A DNA stretch of 29,140 nt from Bacteroides sp. CAG:443 (GTDB taxonomy: Bacteria; Bacteroidota; Bacteroidia; Bacteroidales; Bacteroidaceae): positions 1-29,140 of the forward strand of contig FR887752.1 of assembly GCA_000432735.1 (NCBI GenBank), written 5' to 3'. Under the pieces are notes generated by a model that was not told where the DNA came from, did not search any database, and saw only the letters and a program-made list of their open reading frames with translations. Each line of letters opens with the position of its first letter. The stretch's first letter is position 1. Of this stretch, positions 1 through 8,016 are shown one piece after another. The position numbers were made by a program, and so were the translations under genes.

Positions 1-69
1 ATGCTTAATCAACGAATCCCTCAGATTTTTACGTTGATCCTAAAAAAGAAGGATAAGAAGAAATATATC

Positions 70-111
70 TAAAAGAAAAAAGCTAAATAACCGATTGGTT
101 ATCTAGCTTTT
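70..111 (-). terminator. Intrinsic terminator of the first tRNA-Leu gene
   Basis: Read on the minus strand, an inverted repeat (arms 81-92 and 97-108, four-base loop, extended by A/T pairs to 78 and 111) lies just after the tRNA 3' end. The single mismatch on the plus strand (87 against 103) becomes a G-U pair only in minus-strand RNA, which supports this orientation. A T-rich stretch follows. Confidence 0.75.
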
Positions 112-117
112 TCTTTG

Positions 118-201
118 TACCCAGACCCGGGGTCGAACCGGGATGGATGTTACTCCACTGGTGTTTGAGACCAGCGCGTCTACCGATTCCGCCATCTGGG
201 C
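118..201 (-). tRNA. tRNA-Leu (anticodon CAA), copy 1
   Basis: The minus strand folds as a class II tRNA of 84 nt. It has a 7-bp acceptor stem starting GCCCAGA and ending in a G1-U72 pair, a D arm, and a five-pair anticodon stem enclosing CTCAAAC (anticodon CAA, leucine UUG). A long variable arm (TGGA/TCCA stem) and a T arm with GGTTCGACC follow. CCA is not encoded here, since the bases after the discriminator A read CAA. The gene is identical to the copy at 27646-27729. Confidence 0.95.
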
Positions 202-238
202 AACTATCATCAGGAAAACGCTTTCCCTTAATTGCGGT

Positions 239-271
239 GCAAAGATAGGAACATCTTTCTAATCCTCCAAA
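239..271 (-). promoter_or_regulatory. Promoter of tRNA-Leu copy 1
   Basis: On the minus strand TATCTTTGC (239-247) matches the Bacteroidetes -7 consensus TAnnTTTGC exactly. A TTTG (-33 type) sits at 268-271, 20 bp upstream. Transcription would start about 30 nt before the mature tRNA. The leader between them is largely conserved in the second tRNA copy. Confidence 0.75.
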
Positions 272-337
272 TATTTCCCTTGTTTTTTCGCTTTACGCTC
301 AATAATCCACCTATCTTGCACCGACAATGTATAAGTT

Positions 338-1528
338 TTATGATCGCTGACACGTAGCTTTCAAACTTCTGCGCAGGGCATAACGCGTACAGATATACGA
401 ACAGATAGAGCCTGCGAAAAAGATGATTCCGGTAGAAACCATGATATTGCCAAGGCCGACCAGCGGCGAAACAATACCTCCAAAGGCAAATCCCAGTGCT
501 CCCAGCAGTGCCGAAGCGGTTCCGGCATTATCGTGTTCGCAATCCATAGCCAGCGTATTGGAAGCTGTAAAAGTAAGTCCCAGCATCGACAAAAGACCAA
601 TCAGCAGCACTTCATATATCCAGAAGCTACAGCCAGAGACCAAAGCTATCAGAAGCAATGCAGAGAAAATAACCATCCCTGTACTGCCATAATGCAACGC
701 CTGCTCCATCCGGCGGAACCTGATAGCCGAAGCTGCCGATATGACGATGGAAATGGCATTTATTCCAAAGCATATACTAAACATCAGCGGAGAGAATCCG
801 TAATGCTGCTGCATGATGAACGGCGCCGATGAGATATTGGCAAACAATACTCCCTGTGCAAAACCAAACTGCAACGTATAGCATACATAACGATGATTAC
901 GGAGCACTTCTGCAAAACTGAGAAATACGTTCTTCCAGCTTTTCTGCTTTCTGGCCTCAACCGGCAGCGACTCTTCGAAGTGGATACTGCCCCAAAGCAA
1001 TATCAGTCCCAGAACAAAAAGACACCAGAAGATGCCGATCCAGCCAACACTCCCGGCCAGAAAACCTCCTCCCATAGGAGCCGCTACGGGAGCAACGCCG
1101 TTGATGGCACCTATCAGCGCCAGCATCTTTGCCAGCTCACGACCGGCATACTTGTCGGCTGCAACCGAACGTGAAATGACAATTCCTCCCGCTCCGGCAA
1201 TGCCTTGTACCAAACGCCAACCTACAAACTGCATGATGGTATAAGAATATATACATCCGATAGTAGCAACAGCGAACAATGCCATTGATATGATGAGCGG
1301 CAAGCGGCGACCGTATTTATCACTTAACGGTCCGAAAAGCAGTTGCCCGGCAGCAAGCCCGATCATACTTGCCGTAAGTCCTAACTGAACCATGGAAGAA
1401 GTGGTATGGAAATAGTCCGACATAGCCGGCAAAGTCGACAGGTACATATCTGTCACAAACGGACCAAACGCCGTAAGCATACCTAAAAATACCAGTATAA
1501 ATACTTTTGAATTCTTTTTACCTTTCAT
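338..1528 (-). CDS. MFS exporter, Bcr/CflA multidrug-efflux type, copy A
   Basis: This is a 396-aa inner-membrane transporter of the major facilitator superfamily with about 12 hydrophobic segments, the usual length for Bcr/CflA drug:H+ antiporters. The loop after TM2 carries motif A, GPLSDKYGRR (residues 66-75). A proline/glycine-rich antiporter-like segment, APMGGG, lies near residue 150. It starts at an ATG with a canonical promoter 23 bp upstream. It is divergent from the AraC-type gene at 1678, the expected arrangement for an exporter controlled by its neighbour. It is strongly similar to the exporter at 2535-3785 over its whole length, so the two are duplicates. The substrate cannot be read from sequence. 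It could export a drug, bile-type compound or metabolite. Confidence 0.85.
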   Translation of the reverse strand: MKGKKNSKVFILVFLGMLTAFGPFVTDMYLSTLPAMSDYFHTTSSMVQLGLTASMIGLAAGQLLFGPLSDKYGRRLPLIISMALFAVATIGCIYSYTIMQFVGWRLVQGIAGAGGIVISRSVAADKYAGRELAKMLALIGAINGVAPVAAPMGGGFLAGSVGWIGIFWCLFVLGLILLWGSIHFEESLPVEARKQKSWKNVFLSFAEVLRNHRYVCYTLQFGFAQGVLFANISSAPFIMQQHYGFSPLMFSICFGINAISIVISAASAIRFRRMEQALHYGSTGMVIFSALLLIALVSGCSFWIYEVLLIGLLSMLGLTFTASNTLAMDCEHDNAGTASALLGALGFAFGGIVSPLVGLGNIMVSTGIIFFAGSICSYICTRYALRRSLKATCQRS

Positions 1529-1550
1529 TTTGCTATCCTTTTTTGTCGGT

Positions 1551-1559
1551 GCAAAATTA
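1551..1559 (-). promoter_or_regulatory. -7 element for MFS exporter copy A
   Basis: The minus strand reads TAATTTTGC, an exact match to TAnnTTTGC, 22 bp before the exporter ATG. No clear TTTG lies at the -33 position, which is common in activator-dependent promoters. The same nonamer precedes exporter copy B. Confidence 0.65.
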
Positions 1560-1595
1560 CGGAACTTCTCAAGATGTATAGCGACGTTTTACCGC

Positions 1596-1612
1596 ACAAA
1601 ACATATCATTTT
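1596..1612. promoter_or_regulatory. Candidate operator shared by both exporter/AraC cassettes, copy A
   Basis: The 17-mer ACAAAACATATCATTTT lies midway between the divergent -7 elements. It recurs with one substitution at 3859-3875. In both cassettes it is 36 bp from the exporter -7 and 34 bp from the regulator -7. That position suits an AraC-family binding site serving both promoters. The binding role is inferred. Confidence 0.5.
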
Positions 1613-1646
1613 AGGAACAAAATAAAATTATTTGCCAACAAATCTC

Positions 1647-1655
1647 TACCTTTGT
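1647..1655 (+). promoter_or_regulatory. -7 element for AraC-family regulator A
   Basis: TACCTTTGT matches TAnnTTTG(C) except for the last base, 22 bp before the ATG at 1678. No good -33 TTTG is seen at the expected spacing. Confidence 0.55.
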
Positions 1656-1677
1656 CCATATACAACAGCATACTACC

Positions 1678-2529
1678 ATGAAGATACCCTTCCCATCCGA
1701 TACGACAATCATGCAATACGCAGAAAGCGACCTTGCCTCGCTGACGCATTACCCTTTCCGGTTTGCCTGCGGCATACAGCTGCTTTGTGTCAGTGGAAGA
1801 AGCATTATCTCTACCGGAGTCGAGCAATATGACTTCTGTGAGACTTCAGAATTGATTTTTCTGGCGGGAAGCCTGATACAGGTTATCAATCCTTCACCAG
1901 ATTTCAGGGTGAGAATGCTGCTGTTTCCCAAGGAGATTTTTCTAAAGGCTTCCTTGCCTATCGATACGTCTTATTTCAATTACATCACCGAGGTTCCCTA
2001 TTTCAACCATGCGGCAAACGATGCAAATCTGGCAAGCTGGAGAAGAGTGAATCAATGGATGGACATGGCCGAACTCTTGTTTACGCATCCGGCAAAGCAT
2101 TTCCGCGAGCAACTGGAACAAAACTTTCTGCAAAGTTTGTTTATGTGGGTATTCAACAGCATTCCGCAAAAGTATCTTTCCATACACAACAAGTACAGCC
2201 GGAAACAAATGTTGTATCACCGCTTTATGTTCTTGATACGTGAGCACAGTACGCAAGAACATCAGATCGGTTACTATGCCAACCAATTGTGTGTCACGCC
2301 ACGCTATCTGAACGAAGCCGTTATTTTATACTCGAACGGACGTACTCCCAAACAATTGATAGACGAACAGCTCACGGCAGAGTTAAAAGTGCAATTGAGC
2401 AATCCCAGTCTGTCTGTTACGGAAATAGCTCAGTTGCTTAATTTTCAGGAGCCTGCCAACATGAGCCGTTTCTTCAAGAAAAATACGGGTATGTCTCCCA
2501 AAGAATTTCGCAGCCTGAACAAGCTGTAA
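1678..2529 (+). CDS. AraC-family transcriptional regulator A
   Basis: This is a 283-aa protein. The C-terminal ~100 residues form the double helix-turn-helix DNA-binding domain of AraC/XylS proteins, including LSVTEIAQLLNF followed by MSRFFKKNTGMSPKEFR. The N-terminal ~170 residues are a likely cupin-like ligand-binding half with short beta-strands and no recognised motif. It is divergent from exporter A and probably controls it. The gene converges on exporter B with only five bases between stop codons, so any terminators must lie inside coding sequence. It is a close paralogue of the regulator at 3940-4785, sharing the run NGRTPKQLIDEQLTAE. The ligand is unknown. Confidence 0.87.
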   Translation: MKIPFPSDTTIMQYAESDLASLTHYPFRFACGIQLLCVSGRSIISTGVEQYDFCETSELIFLAGSLIQVINPSPDFRVRMLLFPKEIFLKASLPIDTSYFNYITEVPYFNHAANDANLASWRRVNQWMDMAELLFTHPAKHFREQLEQNFLQSLFMWVFNSIPQKYLSIHNKYSRKQMLYHRFMFLIREHSTQEHQIGYYANQLCVTPRYLNEAVILYSNGRTPKQLIDEQLTAELKVQLSNPSLSVTEIAQLLNFQEPANMSRFFKKNTGMSPKEFRSLNKL

Positions 2530-2534
2530 CAGCA

Positions 2535-3785
2535 TCAGCCGCGCTTTCTATTGATAATATCGGAAGGTAAATGAATCATGACATACCGTATATGGTAGAA
2601 GAGATTCCTTTCGAATGTCCGGGAAGACATGGCGTAACGTGCACAAAGATAGGCACAGACAGCTCCGGCAAGGAACAGCAATCCGGCAGTAAATCTCATA
2701 TCGCCTAAGCCGACCAGCGGAGGAACCACTCCTCCAAACAGGAAACCAATGGCTCCCAGCAAGGCAGAGGCAATGCCGGCGTATCTACGCTCACAATCCA
2801 TCGCCAGTGCATTGGAGGCTGTATAGCTCATGCCAACCATTGCAAGCAGGCCGAAAATCAGTATTTCGTATATCCAGAAATTACAATTCAAGGAAAGAGC
2901 AATTGTCAGGCAGGCAGCAAAGAGCAACATTCCCTTGCTCCCGATATGCAAGGCATGTCCCATGGTCGGAAGCTTGACTGATATGGTAGACGAAATAACC
3001 ATGGCAATGGCGTTGGCTCCAAAGCATAGACTGAACATCATCGGAGATAATCCGTAGTACTGCTGCATGATAAAGGGTGCAGAAGCGATGTTGACGAACA
3101 GCACTCCCATCGTAAATCCGTATTGCAAAATATAGAACAAATACTGACGGTTGCCCAACACAATTCCAAAGTTCCGGCAAAGCCCTTTCCAGTTTACATC
3201 GAGCCGACGCTCTGCGGGCAATGATTCATTTAAACGGAAAACACCATCCAGCAACAAGATACCCAGCAGAAACAGGAACCAGAATATACCGTGCCACCCT
3301 GCCTCTTCTGCCAAGATACCTCCACCTATCGGAGCTGCTACCGTAGCTATCCCGTTAATTGCTCCGATAATAGCCAGCATGGTAGCCAGTTCGTGGGCAG
3401 AATATTTGTCGGTAGCTATCGAACGAGAGAGCACAACTCCCCCCGATCCGGCAATGCCCTGCACGAAGCGTAAGCCAACAAACTGCATGATAGTCTGTGA
3501 AAAGATACATCCTACGGTTGACAGCAGGAATAAAGCAATCGCAATCATCAACGGACGACGACGCCCATACTTATCGCTCAACGGTCCGAAAACCAGTTGT
3601 CCGACAGCCAGTCCCACCATGCTGGATGTAAGTCCCAGCTGGACCATAGAAGAAGTGGTATGAAAATAATCGGACATGGCAGGCAAAGTAGGCAGATACA
3701 TATCCATAACGAAAGGACCAAATGCACTCAACATGCCTAAAAAGACCAGTATAAATAATTTTGAATTTTGCTTCTTTGTTGTCAT
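2535..3785 (-). CDS. MFS exporter, Bcr/CflA multidrug-efflux type, copy B
   Basis: This is a 416-aa, roughly 12-TM inner-membrane transporter, paralogous to the exporter at 338-1528. Motif A, GPLSDKYGRR, is at residues 67-76. The segment around residues 33-52 (LPAMSDYFHTTSSMVQLGL) is identical in both copies. It is 20 residues longer than copy A, mainly through an extra basic tail (ending NRKRG) that may reflect loss of the original stop. It starts at an ATG 28 bp downstream of an exact TAnnTTTGC box. It is divergent from regulator B and convergent with regulator A. Proton-driven efflux of a small molecule is inferred from family membership. Confidence 0.85.
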   Translation of the reverse strand: MTTKKQNSKLFILVFLGMLSAFGPFVMDMYLPTLPAMSDYFHTTSSMVQLGLTSSMVGLAVGQLVFGPLSDKYGRRRPLMIAIALFLLSTVGCIFSQTIMQFVGLRFVQGIAGSGGVVLSRSIATDKYSAHELATMLAIIGAINGIATVAAPIGGGILAEEAGWHGIFWFLFLLGILLLDGVFRLNESLPAERRLDVNWKGLCRNFGIVLGNRQYLFYILQYGFTMGVLFVNIASAPFIMQQYYGLSPMMFSLCFGANAIAMVISSTISVKLPTMGHALHIGSKGMLLFAACLTIALSLNCNFWIYEILIFGLLAMVGMSYTASNALAMDCERRYAGIASALLGAIGFLFGGVVPPLVGLGDMRFTAGLLFLAGAVCAYLCARYAMSSRTFERNLFYHIRYVMIHLPSDIINRKRG

Positions 3786-3813
3786 TTTCTCTTGTTCATC
3801 TCTATCTTCGCGT

Positions 3814-3822
3814 GCAAAATTA
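3814..3822 (-). promoter_or_regulatory. -7 element for MFS exporter copy B
   Basis: The minus strand reads TAATTTTGC, identical to the box before exporter A and an exact consensus match. Confidence 0.65.
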
Positions 3823-3858
3823 CGCTATTCCTGTAAAAGAATTTATTTCTTTAAAAGT

Positions 3859-3875
3859 ACAAAACATTTCATTTT
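3859..3875. promoter_or_regulatory. Candidate operator shared by both exporter/AraC cassettes, copy B
   Basis: ACAAAACATTTCATTTT differs from the 1596-1612 element at one base. It has identical distances (36 and 34 bp) to the two divergent -7 boxes, while the surrounding intergenic sequence is mostly different. This suggests a conserved binding site for the paired AraC proteins. Confidence 0.5.
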
Positions 3876-3909
3876 CAGAATAACGGCACGATATTATGGA
3901 GAATATTGA

Positions 3910-3918
3910 TACATTTGC
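3910..3918 (+). promoter_or_regulatory. -7 element for AraC-family regulator B
   Basis: TACATTTGC is an exact match to TAnnTTTGC, 21 bp before the ATG at 3940. Confidence 0.6.
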
Positions 3919-3939
3919 AGTATAAAGCAGAAGAGATTC

Positions 3940-4785
3940 ATGTTACATGCATTACCATCAATCACGCAGCACATCCTGTGCGAGGAAACAGACCTGGCCC
4001 AGCTCAAGCAAAAACCGCTCCACTTTAAATGTGGAATTTATTTAATCTGTACGCATGGGCAGGCATTGATATCAACGGGTGTACAGCAATATGTATTCGA
4101 AGAACAGACAGAACTCATTTTTTTGACAGGCAGTCTGATACAAGTCGTCCAGTCTTCGTACGACTTTAAGGCACGTATCCTTATGTTTCCGCAAGAAATC
4201 TTCCTGAAAGCAGTACTCCCTATTGATACTCCTTATTATAATTATGCGCATGAACATCCCTGCTATCATCATACGGAAGACGAGCGAAGCCAAAAGACCT
4301 GGAAAGAAATCAACCTATGGATGGACATGGCAGAAATGCAATTCATGGACAATACCCCTCAGTTCCGGCAGCAGCAGGAATACAACTTTCTGCAAAATCT
4401 GCTGATGTGGCTGTTCAATACGATTCAGGAAAAACAAGAAACAAAGAAACAGTATAGCCGGAAACAGATTCTTTACTACCAGTTTTTGAAACTGGTAAGA
4501 GAATATAGCACAAGGGAGCATCAAGTGGCCTTCTATGCCGACAAATTATGTATCACGTCGCGTTACCTGAATGAAATCATCTCTCTATATGTAAACGGAC
4601 GCACTCCCAAGCAACTGATAGACGAACAGTTGACAGCCGAGATCAAGGTTCTGCTGGACGACCCTCATCTGTCGGTTACCGAAATAGCCCAGCACTTCAA
4701 TTTTCCCGACCAGTCATACCTGAGCCGTTTCTTTAAAAAGAACACAGGGCTGTCGCCCAAAGAGTTCCGGAATCAGAAAAGATGA
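3940..4785 (+). CDS. AraC-family transcriptional regulator B
   Basis: This is a 281-aa paralogue of the regulator at 1678-2529. The C-terminal double HTH is clear (LSVTEIAQHFNFPDQSYL followed by RFFKKNTGLSPKEFR). The N-terminal half is a probable sensor domain with strand-rich sequence (STGVQQYVFEEQTELIFLTG) conserved with regulator A. It is divergent from exporter B and presumably its local regulator. The 3' end faces the amylase gene across a 76-bp gap that holds a bidirectional terminator. The inducer is not identifiable. Because the recognition helices of A and B are alike, cross-regulation is likely (inference). Confidence 0.87.
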   Translation: MLHALPSITQHILCEETDLAQLKQKPLHFKCGIYLICTHGQALISTGVQQYVFEEQTELIFLTGSLIQVVQSSYDFKARILMFPQEIFLKAVLPIDTPYYNYAHEHPCYHHTEDERSQKTWKEINLWMDMAEMQFMDNTPQFRQQQEYNFLQNLLMWLFNTIQEKQETKKQYSRKQILYYQFLKLVREYSTREHQVAFYADKLCITSRYLNEIISLYVNGRTPKQLIDEQLTAEIKVLLDDPHLSVTEIAQHFNFPDQSYLSRFFKKNTGLSPKEFRNQKR

Positions 4786-4805
4786 CAACAAACAAAAAAA
4801 CAAAA

Positions 4806-4843
4806 GGGAACACATCACTTCCTAAAGAAAGAAATCTGTTCCC
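4806..4843. terminator. Bidirectional terminator between AraC regulator B and the sus amylase
   Basis: A 7-bp perfect inverted repeat (GGGAACA 4806-4812 / TGTTCCC 4837-4843) lies between two converging genes. On the plus side it is followed by AATTTATTTTTT. On the minus side the flank reads CTTTTGTTTTTTTG. This fits termination of both transcripts. Confidence 0.65.
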
Positions 4844-4861
4844 AATTTATTTTTTCCTATT

Positions 4862-7219
4862 CTACTGAATAGAGAAATTTGTATATAAGCCAAAGCTATG
4901 AGCTGGTATTTCCAAATGAGTAGCTGTAATATTTTCCGGCACTCCTTCATTACAGAAATTATACCATTCTCCCGTTACAGGGAATACATGCTGCATATCA
5001 ACAGGTCGGTCAGTAAAATTTCCTACAACAACAAGTTGTTTGCCATCGACAGTCTCCAAACGAATATAGCGTCCGTCGTTCCAGTCATTATCAGAAACCC
5101 TCCACTCCTTAAAAGCATTCTGACCAAAGACCTCCGGATAAGCCTTGCGCAAAGCCAGCAGCCGACTATAAGTAGTATATAATTCATTTCTTTCGGGTAT
5201 ATCCTGATAGGACCATAAAATTGGTTTCGGATCTGTTTTATGGTCTTCACCGGAAATAATCTCCCCTTGTTGATTGGCATCTCTCGAAACATCATATCCC
5301 AGTTCTCCAAACTGCCAGATCATTTTCGGACCCGATACTGTAAAGAAGAAAGCAGCATTCACCTCCAATTGCTGCATCCGTACAGCCAAATCGGTTTGCA
5401 ATAATCCGTTTCCCCATCGGGTTTGTTTATAAGCGCACCGTTCTTCGTCATGACTTTCCATATAACCTACCCATCCTCCTTCCTTCATCGTTGTATGCAA
5501 TGTAGTCAATCCTGTAAAACTGCTTCCGTCACTCCAGCCCATTGCCGACTGACAATAAGCGTTATTCATGTTACGCCATAGCTTTATACCAATTTGAGAA
5601 AGCTCACTCTCCTCCTCGATACCTGCCAGATGTTCACAAATCACAACAGCATTCGGGTTTGCTTCTTTAACAGCCTGATAGTAATCTTTTAAAATAGCCA
5701 CACGGCTGCCATCGTAATTTCCTGAAGTGTTTTCGTTACTCGTTTTATTCGTAAATCCTTTTGTCAGGTCAAAACGAAATCCATCTATTTTATACTCGTC
5801 AAGCAAGAATTTAAGGTTACGCTTTACAAAACGACGTGTCAGTTCGGATTCATGGTTAAAATCGTAGAAAACGCTGAATGGATGAGGAGCTGTTTCGTTA
5901 AACCACGGACTGTTTGAGGCAGGACATGCTTTTGATTCATTCCAGTATAGCCGTACATTAGGCATATTTCCTGTAGCATGATTATACACGACATCAAACA
6001 AAACAGCTATTCCCCTACTGTGGCACTCATCGATAAAACGCTTATACATGTCCTTTGTTCCGTAAGCTTTATCCAACGCAAAGAAAAAGCAAGGATTGTA
6101 TCCCCAACTATTATTCCCGTCAAACTCTTGTACCGGCATCAGTTCAACAGCATTAATACCCAGTGTCTGCAAGTAATCCAACTTTTGTAAAGCCCCATTC
6201 AAATCACCACTTTCCGTAAAATCGCGTAACAGCATTTCATAAATCATCAGATTATCAACATCTTTTATTTTGAATTTCGTGTTATTCCAACTATACTCCT
6301 GCTGTTGCAATCTAAAAGTGGACACAATACCTATACCTTTATCTGGATATTGTCTTTCGTCGACCGGATATGTAGACGCTGCAATATATTTGTCATTATC
6401 AGGATCTAAAATTTTTTCTGTATAAGGATCTGCCAGACGCATGGCCCCCTTGGATGAACTCCCTACATAATACTGAAAACAATATTCCTTAACAGGATCC
6501 AACCCAGAAACAGTTATCCACCAGCATCCCGCTGCTTCATCACGGTACATCTGCGATGTTTCATCATTAGCCAATGTCCAGTCATTAAAATCTCCCATGA
6601 CATACGCATAATCTTTGTGGCTTCCATCTGTCGCTTTATCATAAAGCACAAATGTCACCGATTGATTATCAGTATCCAAGTTAATGCCCTCCTGAACTCC
6701 GGCCGGCAATGATTTTTCCTTCACTTTTCCGGGAATGAAGCTGTGATATTTTGTATCGATAACACTTACAAACTGGTCTTTGTTAAGACCTTTCTTGCGA
6801 CCATCTGCACTACGTATGATAACGCCTAACTGTTCAACAGGCGTTGTGTCAGAACCAAACCATTCCCGCACAGAGGGAGAAAGTGTTATTGTCCATACAT
6901 TAGCTTCTGTCTGACTTTTGGTAAACTTACATTTTTCAATATTTTCATTCCATTCGGCAGGAACATACATCCATACTCCCTCCCTGACCACTCCGGTATG
7001 AAGATATACCTCACCCGCATATCCGTATAGGTCTGAGGTCGGTGATGCTTTAAATGTAATCGTGAGAGGCTGATCGGCATCGGGAGGTTCTGGCAAAAAA
7101 GTAAATCCCTCTTTTGAATCACCCGTCGTTTCACCAAGTAAAGTATCCGGTTTAGTGTCACTGCATGAGGTAATAAAATTTAATGCCAACAAGATATAAG
7201 TCAGTATACGATTTTTCAT
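4862..7219 (-). CDS. Surface lipoprotein alpha-amylase/pullulanase-type GH13 with CBM48 (SusG position)
   Basis: This 785-aa secreted lipoprotein has a signal peptide ending in ITSC (lipid Cys19) followed by the acidic stretch SDTKPD, as in exported surface lipoproteins. Residues ~40-155 form an N-terminal beta-rich domain. A CBM48-like module follows at ~185-280 (YVMGDFNDW). The GH13 barrel spans ~320-690. Catalytic residues are visible: nucleophile Asp484 (GFRFDLTKG), acid/base Glu529 (VVICEHLAG) and stabiliser Asp591 (MESHDEERC), with region I FDVVYNH at 408-414. It is the last gene of the susCDE operon and should cut starch or pullulan at the cell surface. B. thetaiotaomicron SusG is about 690 aa with an inserted CBM58. 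This enzyme has the N-terminal CBM48 layout of pullulanase-like GH13s, so it is a functional substitute, not a simple orthologue. A similar SusCD-amylase order is, as I recall, described in the B. fragilis osu operon. Confidence 0.88.
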   Translation of the reverse strand: MKNRILTYILLALNFITSCSDTKPDTLLGETTGDSKEGFTFLPEPPDADQPLTITFKASPTSDLYGYAGEVYLHTGVVREGVWMYVPAEWNENIEKCKFTKSQTEANVWTITLSPSVREWFGSDTTPVEQLGVIIRSADGRKKGLNKDQFVSVIDTKYHSFIPGKVKEKSLPAGVQEGINLDTDNQSVTFVLYDKATDGSHKDYAYVMGDFNDWTLANDETSQMYRDEAAGCWWITVSGLDPVKEYCFQYYVGSSSKGAMRLADPYTEKILDPDNDKYIAASTYPVDERQYPDKGIGIVSTFRLQQQEYSWNNTKFKIKDVDNLMIYEMLLRDFTESGDLNGALQKLDYLQTLGINAVELMPVQEFDGNNSWGYNPCFFFALDKAYGTKDMYKRFIDECHSRGIAVLFDVVYNHATGNMPNVRLYWNESKACPASNSPWFNETAPHPFSVFYDFNHESELTRRFVKRNLKFLLDEYKIDGFRFDLTKGFTNKTSNENTSGNYDGSRVAILKDYYQAVKEANPNAVVICEHLAGIEEESELSQIGIKLWRNMNNAYCQSAMGWSDGSSFTGLTTLHTTMKEGGWVGYMESHDEERCAYKQTRWGNGLLQTDLAVRMQQLEVNAAFFFTVSGPKMIWQFGELGYDVSRDANQQGEIISGEDHKTDPKPILWSYQDIPERNELYTTYSRLLALRKAYPEVFGQNAFKEWRVSDNDWNDGRYIRLETVDGKQLVVVGNFTDRPVDMQHVFPVTGEWYNFCNEGVPENITATHLEIPAHSFGLYTNFSIQ

Positions 7220-7231
7220 AGATAAAAGAAA

Positions 7232-7275
7232 AAAAGTGCGTACAATGTGGCATAATACCCCATCGACGCACTTTT
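7232..7275 (-). terminator. Terminator-like hairpin inside the sus operon (SusE-like/amylase gap)
   Basis: A perfect 10-bp inverted repeat (7232-7241 and 7266-7275) flanks a 24-nt loop that can pair further (ATGGGG against CCACAT). On the minus strand the second arm ends in CACTTTTTTTC, a U-tract. It lies between the SusE-like stop and the amylase start. It may be an attenuator lowering amylase expression relative to susCDE, or an mRNA 3'-end stabiliser. Confidence 0.6.
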
Positions 7276-7288
7276 AAAATTAATATTG

Positions 7289-7990
7289 TTATTTAGCAAT
7301 CAATTCATAAGTGTAATCGGGAGTTGAAAGATCTACAATAATCTGATAATCTCCAGCAGTTACGCTGATGTTTCCCCCTTTAGGAGCCAGTTTCCCGTCG
7401 CTATCTCCAAGACCGAAATCTCCATTAGGAACATCCCATTCATCATTTGCACGGAATTTAATTGTACCATCCGTCAATGTCATATCCACTTTCAGCTTCA
7501 AGTCGGCCGGATCATAAACCAAATTCGTATCTTCATTCCAGCCACCAGGAGTTGCATCTCCAATAACTCCAAAGTTTACAAGCTGAGCCGCATATGTAAG
7601 TTCCTTAATATTGAACGTAAGATAATAATATCCTTCTTCGGCAGTCAGATTACCAGCATTTTCAATAGTCGACAATGTTCCTTCTGTTGAACCAGCTCCA
7701 TAATTAGGGCCATCCCAATTTTGCTGTGAGATACATTTGTACTCACCATTCAAATAAGCATATCCGGCATAATTACCTTCTGCATCTACCGGATAAAGTT
7801 TCCCTATAACCGCAGCATCTGGTGCCCACCCCTGATGAGCTCCCACAACATACAATTGCTCCGGTCCATCAATCGGAGCTGCAGGTTCCGGTTCATATGG
7901 AATAATTCGCCAATTCTCATTATCTTTACAACTTACAAGCCCGAAAGAAAGCAGTAAGGCTAATGCTATATACTTGAAATATGTTTTCAT
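7289..7990 (-). CDS. SusE/SusF-like starch-binding outer-membrane lipoprotein (short form)
   Basis: This 233-aa lipoprotein has a signal peptide ending LVSC (lipid Cys21) and then KDNENW. Two tandem beta-sandwich starch-binding-like modules follow: ~45-135, starting LYVVGAHQGW, and ~140-232, starting FGVIGDATPGGW. The G-x-x-x-GGW and YYLTFNIKELTY patterns recall the C-terminal modules of SusE/SusF. B. thetaiotaomicron SusE and SusF are about 390 and 485 aa with two and three starch-binding domains plus an N-terminal Ig-like domain. This protein appears to lack the Ig-like domain. It sits 26 bp after susD. It probably holds starch at the surface without cleaving it. No separate susF is present. 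Confidence 0.8.
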   Translation of the reverse strand: MKTYFKYIALALLLSFGLVSCKDNENWRIIPYEPEPAAPIDGPEQLYVVGAHQGWAPDAAVIGKLYPVDAEGNYAGYAYLNGEYKCISQQNWDGPNYGAGSTEGTLSTIENAGNLTAEEGYYYLTFNIKELTYAAQLVNFGVIGDATPGGWNEDTNLVYDPADLKLKVDMTLTDGTIKFRANDEWDVPNGDFGLGDSDGKLAPKGGNISVTAGDYQIIVDLSTPDYTYELIAK

Positions 7991-8016
7991 ATGTTTCTAA
8001 TATTATATAAGTTTTT

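Noticed and set aside
1..72. Short plus-strand frame ending at 72 (24 codons with an ATG at 1), and a second frame ending in DFYVDPKKEG with a stop at 54-56.
   Set aside because: The first cannot be told from chance or the tail of a gene starting before the window. The second has an in-frame stop at 6-8, so it cannot be a long gene entering from the left.
3151..3663. A 170-codon plus-strand frame opposite exporter B.
   Set aside because: It is antisense to a clear MFS transporter, has proline/serine-rich low-complexity sequence and no promoter. It is a shadow of the real gene.
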